Assembly (NCBI RefSeq): GCF_004320535.1
Contig: NZ_SIHY01000001.1
Coordinates: 1,116,001 to 1,180,000 of the forward strand
Reading direction: 5' to 3'
DNA: 64,000 bases
Source of the DNA: Arthrobacter sp. S41
GTDB lineage: Bacteria; Actinomycetota; Actinomycetes; Actinomycetales; Micrococcaceae
Position numbers and translations under genes: made by a program. The notes under the pieces are model-generated. The model did not search any database. It had not been told where the DNA came from and was given only the letters and a program-made list of their open reading frames with translations. Position 1 is the first letter of the stretch; each line of letters begins with the position of its first letter. Of the stretch, positions 54,104 to 63,353 are shown piece by piece.

Positions 54104-54898
54104 TCACTTAGTTCTCTGGTAATCATGGACTTCGTCGACCCACGAGCGCAGGGCGCTTTGCACGGCTTCGGGTTGGTCAATGTGTACGTTGTGTCCAGCG
54201 GCATCAATGATGCTTACTCGTGCATTCGGGTAACGGTTCAGCAATAAGCTCTGATCTTCATATCCGGTGACATGGTCTTGGCGCCCACAAACTATCCGCA
54301 CTGGCACTGTGAGTTGAAAGTCCCGATCCAGTGGCAACGGATCAAGAACATAGCGCCTGGATAGCTTGGCCATTGCCCTAAGGTTTGCGGCCTTCAGACC
54401 AGGAAGCACCCACTGGGAAAAGTCGTGCCAGCTTTGTTCTGTTTGAACTACCGCGATGTCGGAGAACAGCTGCGCATCCGTTTCAGGGAGTGAATCGAGC
54501 AGCGCCGGATTGTGCACCACGACTGCTTGCTCAGGTAACGTCCGAGATTCTGCTTGGGGAAATACTGCCGTCGCCAACAGGAAGATGCCTTGCACGTTGT
54601 CCGCAAATCGATCCGCCATTTCTTGGCACAACAGTCCTCCCATCGAATTACCCAGCAACGCAAAAGGAGCACCTGCCGTCACGGATTCAATGGTGCTTTC
54701 TAACCAGTCAGCTAGCTCTGGCAGGCCTGCTACCCCGTCCAGCGCAGGACATTCACCAAATCCTGGAAGATCAATGTTGTGGAGTTCAAAAATCTCGCCG
54801 GAGAGGAGAGTCTGTTCAAACGGCTTCAGTATCCGATGATCAACTCCATTGCCATGGATCATAAATAACGGCATCGGCGCTTTGGTCGTTGTGTCCAT
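54104..54898 (-). CDS. Alpha/beta hydrolase
   Basis: A 264-residue hydrolase. The nucleophile motif GNSMGG has Ser85, the oxyanion HGNG is at 15-18, and Asp in CGRQDHVTG and His in AAGHNVHIDQPEAV complete the triad. No signal peptide. The ATG at 54898 gives the usual start. The substrate is unknown. Confidence 0.83.
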   Translation of the reverse strand: MDTTTKAPMPLFMIHGNGVDHRILKPFEQTLLSGEIFELHNIDLPGFGECPALDGVAGLPELADWLESTIESVTAGAPFALLGNSMGGLLCQEMADRFADNVQGIFLLATAVFPQAESRTLPEQAVVVHNPALLDSLPETDAQLFSDIAVVQTEQSWHDFSQWVLPGLKAANLRAMAKLSRRYVLDPLPLDRDFQLTVPVRIVCGRQDHVTGYEDQSLLLNRYPNARVSIIDAAGHNVHIDQPEAVQSALRSWVDEVHDYQRTK

Positions 54899-54991
54899 AA
54901 CTGCGGTATTGACTTCACTTTCAGCGATTGCGTTCCTGAACTGTGTGTTCGGCAACGCAACTAAGTCTACGAAAGAAGGCAGGGTCCAAGG

Positions 54992-55672
54992 TCAATTGGT
55001 CGGCGCAGGCAGGATACAGAATTCGTTTCCCGATGGGTCCAAAAATACACGCCAGGGAATCTCTCCCCATTCATGGTGGAATTCGCTTCCGCCAAGCTGC
55101 TCGACTCGTTCAACGATCTGTTCTACATCATCGTCTGGTTCTAAGCGTAGATCTAAATGAATTGAACTCTTGGAATCGGCCTTGTCCTGCTGTTGTGGCA
55201 CTATGCCTAACAGTGGCCCGACCTTATTTGGGTGCTGGAGTACCGTGGGCGATTCTGCGCTCTGTTTCCAACCGGTCAGTGCTGACCAAAATTTGATATC
55301 GCGAACTGGATCGGCACTCCAGACTTCCACTGCTAATAACTTAAATCGACCCGAACCGTCGCCGGGCTCAACTACAAGGTAATCTCGCCCAGCACGGTCC
55401 TGTAGCTTCCTGCGCGGCGCGAGGTAATGAGCCGATGTTGCATAATCATCGGCATTCGATTCGATCACCACAGGAAATAGTCGCTGCGCTGAAACACCCG
55501 AGTCACTGACTGTCGGGAAGCAAAGATCCAGGAAGCTATTATCCGAAAACTGAAGTCTCGTTTCGTAGCCGCCGGAATTATCACTCAACGTTTCCGCACT
55601 GAACAGCTCTTCCCAGAAGATGCCCTGTTCATGCGGATTTGATGCGTCAAAGACCAGATTTTCCCAGTACAT
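54992..55672 (-). CDS. VOC (glyoxalase/bleomycin-resistance) protein, two-module
   Basis: A 226-residue protein with two VOC modules of about 110 residues each. Each begins with a beta strand and a helix with acidic residues, for instance FDASNPHEQGIFWEELFSAET. The second ends WRVFLDPSGNEFCIL, a VOC hallmark. The role is not identifiable. It lies upstream of the hydrolase. Confidence 0.78.
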   Translation of the reverse strand: MYWENLVFDASNPHEQGIFWEELFSAETLSDNSGGYETRLQFSDNSFLDLCFPTVSDSGVSAQRLFPVVIESNADDYATSAHYLAPRRKLQDRAGRDYLVVEPGDGSGRFKLLAVEVWSADPVRDIKFWSALTGWKQSAESPTVLQHPNKVGPLLGIVPQQQDKADSKSSIHLDLRLEPDDDVEQIVERVEQLGGSEFHHEWGEIPWRVFLDPSGNEFCILPAPTN

Positions 55673-55726
55673 CTCGCCCCTCGATAATCAGTTTCTCGTA
55701 GTCCGATTTTTCTTGACTTTGAATTC

Positions 55727-56494
55727 TTAGCCCTGGCGCCAAGCGCTCAGCTGCTGCGAGGAAACTTCAGCCAGCCACTTCTGCCACAGCGGGCCGAAGC
55801 TCACGCGACGAACACCCAGTTCACGCAAGGCGGCAAGATCACCAGCAGCGTGAGCGGTCACCGGGTGAGCCGTCACGTTCACTGGAATGGATACGGCTTC
55901 AACAACTTGTTTCACTTGATCCGCACTGGACAGAGCCACGGGATATACGCTGCGAGCCCCGGCCTCTTCAAGCAACTTGATGCGGGCGATAGCTTCACCT
56001 AGCGGATCAGAAAATTGCTCGGACAGCTTCACCGCATCGGTTCGACCGTTGATCACAAAATCAACGCCAGCCGCATCTGCCGCTGAGCGAACACCGTGAA
56101 TGTAGTCGGCATGCTCTTGGCGGTCTCGCACGCGCTTACCTTCGCCGTGAACAACATCTTCAATGTTCACGCCCACTGCACCGGCAGCATAAACGCGTTC
56201 AAACAATTCCTCAGGCTTTAGTCCATAACCCGACTCAACATCGGCACTGACCGGGATTTCCACGGCACCGGTAATCCGCTGAACTACGGCAAGGTAGTCA
56301 GCAAAATCCATCTGCTCCCCATCGGCACTGCCGATGGAGTCTGCCACCGGGTGACTGCCGATAGTCAGGCTTTCAAACCCAGCTTCTTGGGCCAGCGAGG
56401 CACTGAATGTATCCCATACGGTGGGCATGACCAGTAGCTCTCCCGACTCGTGTAAGCGGGCTAGGTTCTGGGCGCGTTCTTTGAATACTGACAA
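55727..56494 (-). CDS. Isocitrate lyase/PEP mutase-family protein
   Basis: A 255-residue TIM-barrel protein of the PEP mutase/ICL superfamily. The metal-binding PVSADVESGYG and GVNIEDVVHG are clear. The KKCGH motif of isocitrate lyase is absent, so it is one of the smaller lyases or hydrolases. The substrate is unknown. A GGAGG site precedes the start. Confidence 0.82.
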   Translation of the reverse strand: MSVFKERAQNLARLHESGELLVMPTVWDTFSASLAQEAGFESLTIGSHPVADSIGSADGEQMDFADYLAVVQRITGAVEIPVSADVESGYGLKPEELFERVYAAGAVGVNIEDVVHGEGKRVRDRQEHADYIHGVRSAADAAGVDFVINGRTDAVKLSEQFSDPLGEAIARIKLLEEAGARSVYPVALSSADQVKQVVEAVSIPVNVTAHPVTAHAAGDLAALRELGVRRVSFGPLWQKWLAEVSSQQLSAWRQG

Positions 56495-56582
56495 GGTGAC
56501 CTCCTGAAGAAAGTGGTTCGTGCTCAGTCTACGTAGCCGTAAGCATGTACCAAGGGACTATGGAAAACTCTCAGCTGTTTGA

Positions 56583-57179
56583 TCAGTTGTGAGCTCTTGT
56601 CTCAGACTCAACCATGTACAGCAGAGTTTCATTCCTGCCACCGGTGCTGCCTGGATCTTCAGCCCTTCGTCCTACAAATCTCAGACCGGCCTTGATGAGC
56701 ACCTTACTGGAACCGACGTTTCGTGAATCGCAGGTCGCTTCAATCTGGCGAAGCTGCAAGAGCCGGAATCCTAGGTCTACCAGTGCGACTGCTACTTCGG
56801 TCCCCAAGCCCTGTCCCCAATAATCCTGATGCAGGGTGTAGCCAAGCTCGCCGATTCGTTGTTCTTCATTGGTGGTCCATACCGACGCTGTCCCAATGAC
56901 CGCGCCACCAAACATGACCGCCATCATTAACCTGCCGGGCTTGGTCACCAGTGCGTCGCTCAGGAAGGCTTGAGACTCCTCAAGCTTGTTGGGACCCCAC
57001 AGGCTATATCTGCACACCATCGGATCCGAGGCAAAGGAATGCAGTGCATCAATGTCAGTTTCCAAGAACTCGGCGAGCGCCAGAGACTTCGAGGTTGCAG
57101 AGATCCGTCGTGTGGGTTGAGCTGACGAACCCTCGACCGAATGTGCCACGTCAAGGCCCGGTACTTGTTCCACGTCCAC
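56583..57179 (-). CDS. GNAT-family acetyltransferase (RimJ-like)
   Basis: A 198-residue acetyltransferase. About 25 unstructured residues precede the fold. Motif A is YTLHQDYWGQGLGTEVAVALV, and the family end TCDSRNVGSSKVLIKAGLRFVG follows. Members modify protein N-termini or small molecules. It is divergent from the IscA-like gene. Confidence 0.83.
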   Translation of the reverse strand: MDVEQVPGLDVAHSVEGSSAQPTRRISATSKSLALAEFLETDIDALHSFASDPMVCRYSLWGPNKLEESQAFLSDALVTKPGRLMMAVMFGGAVIGTASVWTTNEEQRIGELGYTLHQDYWGQGLGTEVAVALVDLGFRLLQLRQIEATCDSRNVGSSKVLIKAGLRFVGRRAEDPGSTGGRNETLLYMVESETRAHN

Positions 57180-57362
57180 TCCCCTTGAATCTGATTTTCC
57201 TGCCAGTCTAGGCGTTCATGGGCGGACTTTATCTGATTTTACTGCTGCGTGGGGAGGATATTTCGTGCCTATTAAGCGAGTTTGAGATTCACTGCAGTTT
57301 TTGGAATCGTGGCACGAACATGCCTTGACCTTGGTATGTACGCAACCGGAAGGAGAGCCATC

Positions 57363-57659
57363 GTGCTCGCACTGACCGATCAAGCATCATCCATCGTGAC
57401 CGCAATCGTCACCAACCAGTCTGAGGCCGAAAAAGCAGGCCTGCGCATCCACCAGGCTGACGCTACGAACGCACCTGAAGAAGCAGCGTTTGCCATTCAG
57501 ATTGTTCCTGAACCAGAAGAAACCGACACTGTTGTTTCGGGTGAAGGTAGCCCTGTCTACCTGGACGAGCTCATCGCCGATGACCTGGACGACAAGGTAC
57601 TGGACGCAGCAGTGGACGAGCAGGGCGGGGTCAGCTTCCAGATCCTAGTACAGAACTAA
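57363..57659 (+). CDS. IscA/HesB-like fold protein lacking cysteines
   Basis: A 98-residue acidic protein with the A-type Fe-S carrier fold (VLALTDQASSIVTAIV at the start, GGVSFQILVQN at the end), but it has no cysteine at all. Thus it cannot hold an Fe-S cluster in the usual way. The GTG at 57363 follows a strong AAGGAG. The function is unknown. Confidence 0.78.
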   Translation: MLALTDQASSIVTAIVTNQSEAEKAGLRIHQADATNAPEEAAFAIQIVPEPEETDTVVSGEGSPVYLDELIADDLDDKVLDAAVDEQGGVSFQILVQN

Positions 57660-57688
57660 TAGTTCTAGAGCACTACCCCACAGACTTC

Positions 57689-57728
57689 CAGTGAGAGCCA
57701 CCTACTTTGGTGGCTCTCACTGTGTTTA
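57689..57728 (+). terminator. Rho-independent terminator after the IscA-like gene
   Basis: A 14-bp perfect stem (57689-57702 and 57709-57722) with a TACTTT loop, followed by TGTTTAAG. Confidence 0.85.
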
Positions 57729-57793
57729 AGCCCTAAGCCGGTGTTGGACCAAACGGGTTCGCAGGTTGGGCCGATCCGGTCAAGAATGGCTAT

Positions 57794-58915
57794 ATGCCTT
57801 TTGCTGATCAACTTATCGGTGTAGACGTAGCCGAACGCCTCGTACACGAAATCCACGCAGTCGACCCGCAGTGTTCTCTAGAAAATCTTCGTAGCGCAAC
57901 AAAGATTCTGGATCCGCTGAGTCTGCGTGAACGCTCGGATGCTCTGCGCGATGCCCTGCTTACCGACTACCCCGAGTCATATACGCAGCTGGCGAATGTG
58001 GTGAAGAAGGCTGCTGAAACTTCGCAGACCTTTAGCGGGTGGATGATCTGGCCGGTGACCTCCGCCGTGGCAACCAGTGCCGCCAGTGAAAATACGACAG
58101 CGTCATTTACCGATGCCCTGGCGCTGCTGGGTTTGCTCACCCCACGATTGTCCTCGGAATTTGCGATTAGGGTTTTGCTCAAGCATGATCTCCCCGCAGC
58201 GCTGAATCTTGTCCAACAGTGGACCGACTTATCCGATGAGCATGTTCGCAGGCTAGCAAGCGAAGGCACGCGTCCTTATTTGCCTTGGGCGGTCAGGGTT
58301 CCACAGATAGTGAATGACCCGGCCTGCACTATTCCAATTCTTGATGCGCTTTACCGTGATGAAAGTGAGTACGTTAGACGCTCGGTGGCTAACCACCTGA
58401 ACGACATCAGTCGCCACGATCCCGAACTAGTCACCTCAACAGCCCAGCGCTGGATGCAAGCGCCAGAGGCCACAACACCAAAACTCGTCAAGCATGCACT
58501 GCGCACGCTGATCAAAAAAGGTAATCCTGCGGCGTTAGCGCTACTTGGTTTTGGCACTCCGACGGTTGAGATCAACGGGCCATTGATCCACGAATCCCAG
58601 GTTCCTTGGGGCGGAACCGTGAACTTCACTGCGACTGTCCGCAATACCGGTGCCGAGCCTACACAGCTTGCCATCGACTACGTGTTGCACCACCAAAAGG
58701 CCAATGGATCAACCACAGCCAAGGTCTTTAAGCTAACGACTCGCACCCTGTCCTCAGGCGAAACCCTTGATATTGCCCGTTCGCATTCCTTCAAGGCCAT
58801 TACGACTCGTCGCTACTACTCCGGAACGCATTCAGTGTCCCTGCAAGTTAATGGTGTGCCTACCGATACTGCAGAGTTTGAGCTCATGCCCGAACTCACC
58901 GATAAATCTTCCTAG
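57794..58915 (+). CDS. AlkC-like DNA glycosylase (HEAT-like plus Ig-like domain)
   Basis: A 373-residue protein. The first 250 or so residues are helical HEAT-like repeats, with EGTRPYLPWAVRVPQ near 157-171 and YVRRSVANHLNDISRHDPEL. The last 110 residues are beta-rich (VPWGGTVNFTATVRNTG), like the Ig domain of AlkC. AlkD lacks such a domain. AlkC excises 3-methyladenine and 1-methyladenine without flipping the base. The combination fits AlkC, and residue length matches. Confidence 0.78.
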   Translation: MPFADQLIGVDVAERLVHEIHAVDPQCSLENLRSATKILDPLSLRERSDALRDALLTDYPESYTQLANVVKKAAETSQTFSGWMIWPVTSAVATSAASENTTASFTDALALLGLLTPRLSSEFAIRVLLKHDLPAALNLVQQWTDLSDEHVRRLASEGTRPYLPWAVRVPQIVNDPACTIPILDALYRDESEYVRRSVANHLNDISRHDPELVTSTAQRWMQAPEATTPKLVKHALRTLIKKGNPAALALLGFGTPTVEINGPLIHESQVPWGGTVNFTATVRNTGAEPTQLAIDYVLHHQKANGSTTAKVFKLTTRTLSSGETLDIARSHSFKAITTRRYYSGTHSVSLQVNGVPTDTAEFELMPELTDKSS

Positions 58916-58952
58916 TTACGGGAAGAGCTTCTGAACCAAAGCCAACCTAGGT

Positions 58953-59459
58953 TCACCCCTGGGCAAGTACCGTTAGCTCTTGCAAACCTGGCTTCCAGTA
59001 CCCAGCCCGAATGGCAGTGAATTCTCGGCAACACTCGGCTCCCAACTCATCGAGCGCTCGGAGGTATTCAGGGACTATCTCGCGTGGAAGTCGTAGCCCC
59101 ATGGTCAGATGCGGGATCCATCGTGGCCCGTGTCCAACAGTGTTCACTTCACTGATGGTTCGGCCCGCGTGTTCTAACTGAGGGGAAGTTTCCAATAACC
59201 AGGCAACGGTTTGTTTGCGTTTGGTTCCGAAAACCACCGTTCCCACTCGTTTGAGTTGTGCCGGGATCACTGCCGGCAGCAGGTCCGTGGCGCAATGGAT
59301 CACTTCGTCGGCTAGTTTTGGCGCGAAAGTAATGCTGATATGTGGAGTCTGATTCTGTAGGGGAAATCCCTGCAGGGCTAACGCTGCAAAGATTTCACGA
59401 ACCTGTTGTTCCTCCGACTCGGATAAGTGCAACAAGATGTTTTCTGGTGACCTACTCAT
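58953..59459 (-). CDS. 2'-5' RNA ligase-family (2H phosphoesterase) protein
   Basis: A 168-residue 2H-superfamily protein. The two HxTx-like motifs are HISI and HLTM, separated by about 90 residues. Members hydrolyse cyclic phosphodiesters or act on RNA ends. The ATG at 59459 was taken, 15 codons inside a longer reading. It is convergent with the AlkC-like gene. Confidence 0.77.
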   Translation of the reverse strand: MSRSPENILLHLSESEEQQVREIFAALALQGFPLQNQTPHISITFAPKLADEVIHCATDLLPAVIPAQLKRVGTVVFGTKRKQTVAWLLETSPQLEHAGRTISEVNTVGHGPRWIPHLTMGLRLPREIVPEYLRALDELGAECCREFTAIRAGYWKPGLQELTVLAQG

Positions 59460-59646
59460 CTTTATCACTCCCCGTTCAGCTTGCTCTTCGTTGTAGTTTC
59501 TCACGCTTAGTGTTCTCGATTCGGCCGATCCTCTGGTTGACGCTTTGCAGCGTGTGGGACAGTATGAGCGTCAAAGCCTTACATGCGCAGCGCTACTCTC
59601 AACCGGGCTGCGTGTAAGTTCGCTGACGGTTGATGGGTGAAACAAC

Positions 59647-60495
59647 ATGGCAACGCGTGAAGTTAATGGCGTGAAATTAGGTATCGAAAGTTTCGGCGAT
59701 GATACTGATCCGCTCATGCTGCTCATTGGTGGAACCACCATGCTTTCGTGGCCCGATGCGCTGTGTGAAAAAATCGCCCATGCTGGCCGAAATGTAGTGC
59801 GTTACGACTTACGTGACTGTGGAGAATCCGATACCGAAGATCCTATGAACCCGAAATACACGCTGCGCGATCTCGCTGCGGATGCTGTTGCTCTGGCACA
59901 AAGTTTAGATCCACGTCCTGCACATCTAGCTGGCATTGGCGTGGGCGGCATGGTCGCTCAAGTAGCGGCGCTGGATGCTCCAAATGCTTTCTCTGCTCTC
60001 ACGCTATACGGAACACGACCTGTCGCACCGGGCCCTGTTGATGAAGATTTACCGGAACATGATCAGCAGATCATGGGCCAGTTATTCTCTTCGTCCATGC
60101 CCGATTGGACGGATCGCGAAGCCGTAGCGGACAGTTCGGCCATTGGCGCCGGCATCTTGGGTGATGATCCAGTTCAAGCACGGCACACTGCCTCGCGTAT
60201 TTGGGACCGGACCTCTCCCAACACTGTGCCAGTACACATGGCCAATCAGCTGGGCATCGTTTTCTCAAAAATTGATTGCACTCCGCGTTGGCGAGAACGC
60301 TTGGGGTCGCTTCAGATACCTACCTTAGTGATCCACGGTGCCAAGGATCCGTTCTTCCCGCTCGGAAACGGCCAAGCCCTGGCCCGCGAGATCCCCGGGG
60401 CCACATTGCTCGTCTTAGACCAGGCCTCTACTGCTATCCCCGATCACAGCGTTCAAGAGATTTCTGACGCGATGTTAGGGCTGGAAAAGTCTTGA
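59647..60495 (+). CDS. Alpha/beta hydrolase-fold protein with Gly at the nucleophile position
   Basis: A 282-residue alpha/beta hydrolase-fold protein. In the nucleophile elbow the usual GxSxGG reads GIGVGG (96-101): the codon at 59938-59940 is GGC in place of a serine codon, AGC. The oxyanion region LIGGTTMLSWPD and the acid in IHGAKDPFFPLGNG remain. Without Ser it may not hydrolyse, or the base is an error. It precedes the thiolase operon. Confidence 0.78.
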   Translation: MATREVNGVKLGIESFGDDTDPLMLLIGGTTMLSWPDALCEKIAHAGRNVVRYDLRDCGESDTEDPMNPKYTLRDLAADAVALAQSLDPRPAHLAGIGVGGMVAQVAALDAPNAFSALTLYGTRPVAPGPVDEDLPEHDQQIMGQLFSSSMPDWTDREAVADSSAIGAGILGDDPVQARHTASRIWDRTSPNTVPVHMANQLGIVFSKIDCTPRWRERLGSLQIPTLVIHGAKDPFFPLGNGQALAREIPGATLLVLDQASTAIPDHSVQEISDAMLGLEKS

Positions 60496-60578
60496 GCTCA
60501 TTACCCTAGACAACGGCTACGGACTTGGGCATTGTTGGTCAAACACAGACTTTGACGTGAACAAACTGGAGGACCCTC

Positions 60579-61727
60579 ATGGCCGAGGCTTACATCATCG
60601 ATGCACTTCGAACTCCAGTGGGGCGGCGCGGAAAGGCGCTTTCCCAAGTCCATCCCCTAGATCTTGCTGCTTTTCCGCTCGCTGAGCTGGTGCAAAGAAA
60701 CAACATTGATTCTGACCAATACGACGAGATCATTCTTGGCTGTATCGACCAGGTAGGTCCTCAAGCAATGGACATCGCCCGTAATGCGTGGCTAGCGGCT
60801 GGACTCTCCGAGTTAGTCCCCGGAACCACCGTTGAACGACAGTGCGGTTCAGGACAGCAAGCGGTGTCCTATGCAGCCCAAGCGGTCGCTAGTGGCAGCA
60901 GTGATCTGATCATCGCTGGCGGAGTTCAGTCAATGTCTAGCATTCCGTTGTCCTATTCCAACACGGCAGCCACCGACTTTGGATTCCCGGATCCCTACAC
61001 CGGCTCCAAGCTGTGGGCAGCCCGCTACGGAGACCAAGAAATCTCGCAATTCCGCGGAGCCGAAATGATGGCTCAACACTGGGGATTTTCGCGTGAACAA
61101 TTAGAGGACTTCGCGGTCACCTCCCATGAACGGGCCCTGGCTGCTCAAGCGCGAGGATATTTTGACCGAGAAATCCTGGCCATGGATCAGTTGCAGACAG
61201 ATGAAGGTCCCAGGGCCGTGGACCGCGGCAAGATGGCAAGTCTCGCGCCAATCGTCCACGACGGACGGCATACCGCAGCCACTGCATCCCAGATGTCTGA
61301 CGGTGCGGCCATGCTATTGATCGCTTCCGAAGCAGCAGTAAAACGTTACGGTCTAAAACCACGGGCCCGCATCCACCACGTCTCTGCGCGTGCAGATGAT
61401 CCAATAATGATGCTTTCCGCACCGATTCGTGCCACCAAGTACGCGTTGGAACGCACCGGTATGGCCATGGCGGACATGGACCGTATCGAAATCAATGAGG
61501 CCTTCGCTTCAGTGGTACTGGCATGGCAGAAGGAAACCGGTGCCGACATGTCTAAGGTCAATGTTAACGGCGGCGCCATTGCGCTGGGCCATCCCATCGG
61601 CGCCACCGGCGCACGTTTAATGACTTCGCTACTACACGAGCTAGAACGTAGTGACACGCGTTGGGGCTTGCAAACCATGTGCGAAGGTGGCGGACAAGCC
61701 AACGTCACCATCATTGAACGACTCTAA
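60579..61727 (+). CDS. Acetyl-CoA acyltransferase (thiolase)
   Basis: A 382-residue thiolase. The nucleophile Cys is in VERQCGSGQQAV (about 88-99), the catalytic His in GGAIALGHPIGATGAR, and the second Cys in MCEGGGQAN near the C-terminus. It cleaves 3-ketoacyl-CoA with CoA in beta-oxidation. A GGAGGACC site precedes the ATG. An acyl-CoA ligase and dehydrogenase follow. Confidence 0.92.
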   Translation: MAEAYIIDALRTPVGRRGKALSQVHPLDLAAFPLAELVQRNNIDSDQYDEIILGCIDQVGPQAMDIARNAWLAAGLSELVPGTTVERQCGSGQQAVSYAAQAVASGSSDLIIAGGVQSMSSIPLSYSNTAATDFGFPDPYTGSKLWAARYGDQEISQFRGAEMMAQHWGFSREQLEDFAVTSHERALAAQARGYFDREILAMDQLQTDEGPRAVDRGKMASLAPIVHDGRHTAATASQMSDGAAMLLIASEAAVKRYGLKPRARIHHVSARADDPIMMLSAPIRATKYALERTGMAMADMDRIEINEAFASVVLAWQKETGADMSKVNVNGGAIALGHPIGATGARLMTSLLHELERSDTRWGLQTMCEGGGQANVTIIERL

Positions 61728-61754
61728 AACTATCCGGCGACAAGGGATCTCACT

Positions 61755-63353
61755 ATGAGTTCATGGACAGAAAAGTCAGCAACGGCCCGCGATGATTCGA
61801 ACACTATCCCCGCATTGCTTCAACGTGGTGTCTTGCGCAATCCGCTGGCCACAGCACTGAAATTCGAGGACCGCACGTGGACCTATCAAGCTCTAGCGAT
61901 AGCAGTGAATCAAGTTGCAGGCAGACTGAAGGCGCTTGATCTACCCACAGGATCTCGAGTCGCGGCCTTTTCCGCCAACAGTGATGCCTACGCCATCTTG
62001 TTCTTGGCCTGCGCCTCAACAGGGTTGGTTCATGTGCCGGTGAATTTCGCTTTGAAGGGTGATGAGCTGCGCTACCTGCTACAAGATTCTGGGGCTTCTC
62101 TGGTGATCGCAGACCAACCTCGCCAACAGCTGGTCCAAGAACTGGCAGACCGCCACGAATTGCCCGAGGTGCGTGAAATCTGGTCTCTGCTGCCTCTCGA
62201 AGGAAACGAGAACAGTGTTTTGGCAACGGCCTTGAGCAAGGAGAATTCCGAAGAATACTCAGGCGTGAAAATCACCAGTACTGACCTCGTTCAGTTGCTC
62301 TACACCTCTGGAACAACCTCGGCACCGAAAGGTGCGATGATGACCCACGGTGCCCTAATTGCCCAATACGTATCGGCCATCATCGCCCTAGATCTGGATG
62401 CCGAAGACCGCCCGTTGATTGCAATGCCGCTTTATCATTCTGCAGCGATGCACGTGTTCTTATTGCCTTATCTAGCTCTCGGCGCCAGCGTCCGTTTACT
62501 TTCCAAACCGGATATCGCTGAAATTTTAGAGCTCGTTGAATCCGAACATATTGGCTCCTTGTTCCTGGCCCCAACGGTTTGGGTTCCGTTGAGCAACCAT
62601 CCGGACTTGGCAACACGGGATCTCAGCTCGCTGGCGAAAGCTCAATATGGCGCATCGATTATGCCGGTAACTGTGTTGTCCCGGTTACGTGAACGCTATC
62701 CAAAAATCGGCTTCTACAACTGTTTTGGACAGTCTGAATTGGGGCCGTTGTGCTCGGTATTGAGGCCAGAAGAACACGAAGCCAGGCCAGCCTCTTGTGG
62801 TCGTCCGGTCTTCTTCGTTGAGGCAAGAGTTGTCAATGCGCAGGGCATGCTTGCCGAACCCGGAGAACCCGGTGAAATTCAATATCGTTCTCCTCAAGTG
62901 ATGAACGGGTATTGGAACAAGCCTGAAGAAACTGAGCAAGCGTTTATTGATGGTTGGTTCCGCTCTGGTGACCAAGTTGTCAAAGATCGTTCCGGCTACA
63001 TTCAAGTAGTGGATCGCATCAAGGATGTCATCAACACCGGAGGTGTTTTGGTGGCACCCCGCGAGGTTGAGGACTGCATCTATGAACTGCCAGAAGTTGC
63101 GGAAGTCGCTGTTGTTGGCATCGATGACGAACGATGGATAGAAGCGGTCACCGCTGTAGTGGTGCTCAGAGAAGGCACGCATCTGACCGCCCAAACGGTG
63201 CGAGACCATGTGAAATCTCGCATGGCTGGTTACAAGGTGCCCAAACGCGTTGACTTTGTCGCCCAGCTGCCCCGCAACCAATCGGGCAAACTACTTAAAC
63301 GTGAACTTCGGGCTGAACGGGCCGCTACCGGAGGCCCCGAGAATGGCCACTGA
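61755..63353 (+). CDS. Long- or medium-chain acyl-CoA synthetase (AMP-forming)
   Basis: A 532-residue ANL-superfamily ligase. The P-loop-like LLYTSGTTSAPKGAMM is at about 179-194, the hinge GWFRSGDQVVKDRSGYIQVVDR at 396-417, and the C-terminal lysine in PRNQSGKLLKREL. It activates fatty or related acids as CoA esters. It starts 27 bases after the thiolase and overlaps the dehydrogenase by 11 bases. Confidence 0.92.
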   Translation: MSSWTEKSATARDDSNTIPALLQRGVLRNPLATALKFEDRTWTYQALAIAVNQVAGRLKALDLPTGSRVAAFSANSDAYAILFLACASTGLVHVPVNFALKGDELRYLLQDSGASLVIADQPRQQLVQELADRHELPEVREIWSLLPLEGNENSVLATALSKENSEEYSGVKITSTDLVQLLYTSGTTSAPKGAMMTHGALIAQYVSAIIALDLDAEDRPLIAMPLYHSAAMHVFLLPYLALGASVRLLSKPDIAEILELVESEHIGSLFLAPTVWVPLSNHPDLATRDLSSLAKAQYGASIMPVTVLSRLRERYPKIGFYNCFGQSELGPLCSVLRPEEHEARPASCGRPVFFVEARVVNAQGMLAEPGEPGEIQYRSPQVMNGYWNKPEETEQAFIDGWFRSGDQVVKDRSGYIQVVDRIKDVINTGGVLVAPREVEDCIYELPEVAEVAVVGIDDERWIEAVTAVVVLREGTHLTAQTVRDHVKSRMAGYKVPKRVDFVAQLPRNQSGKLLKRELRAERAATGGPENGH

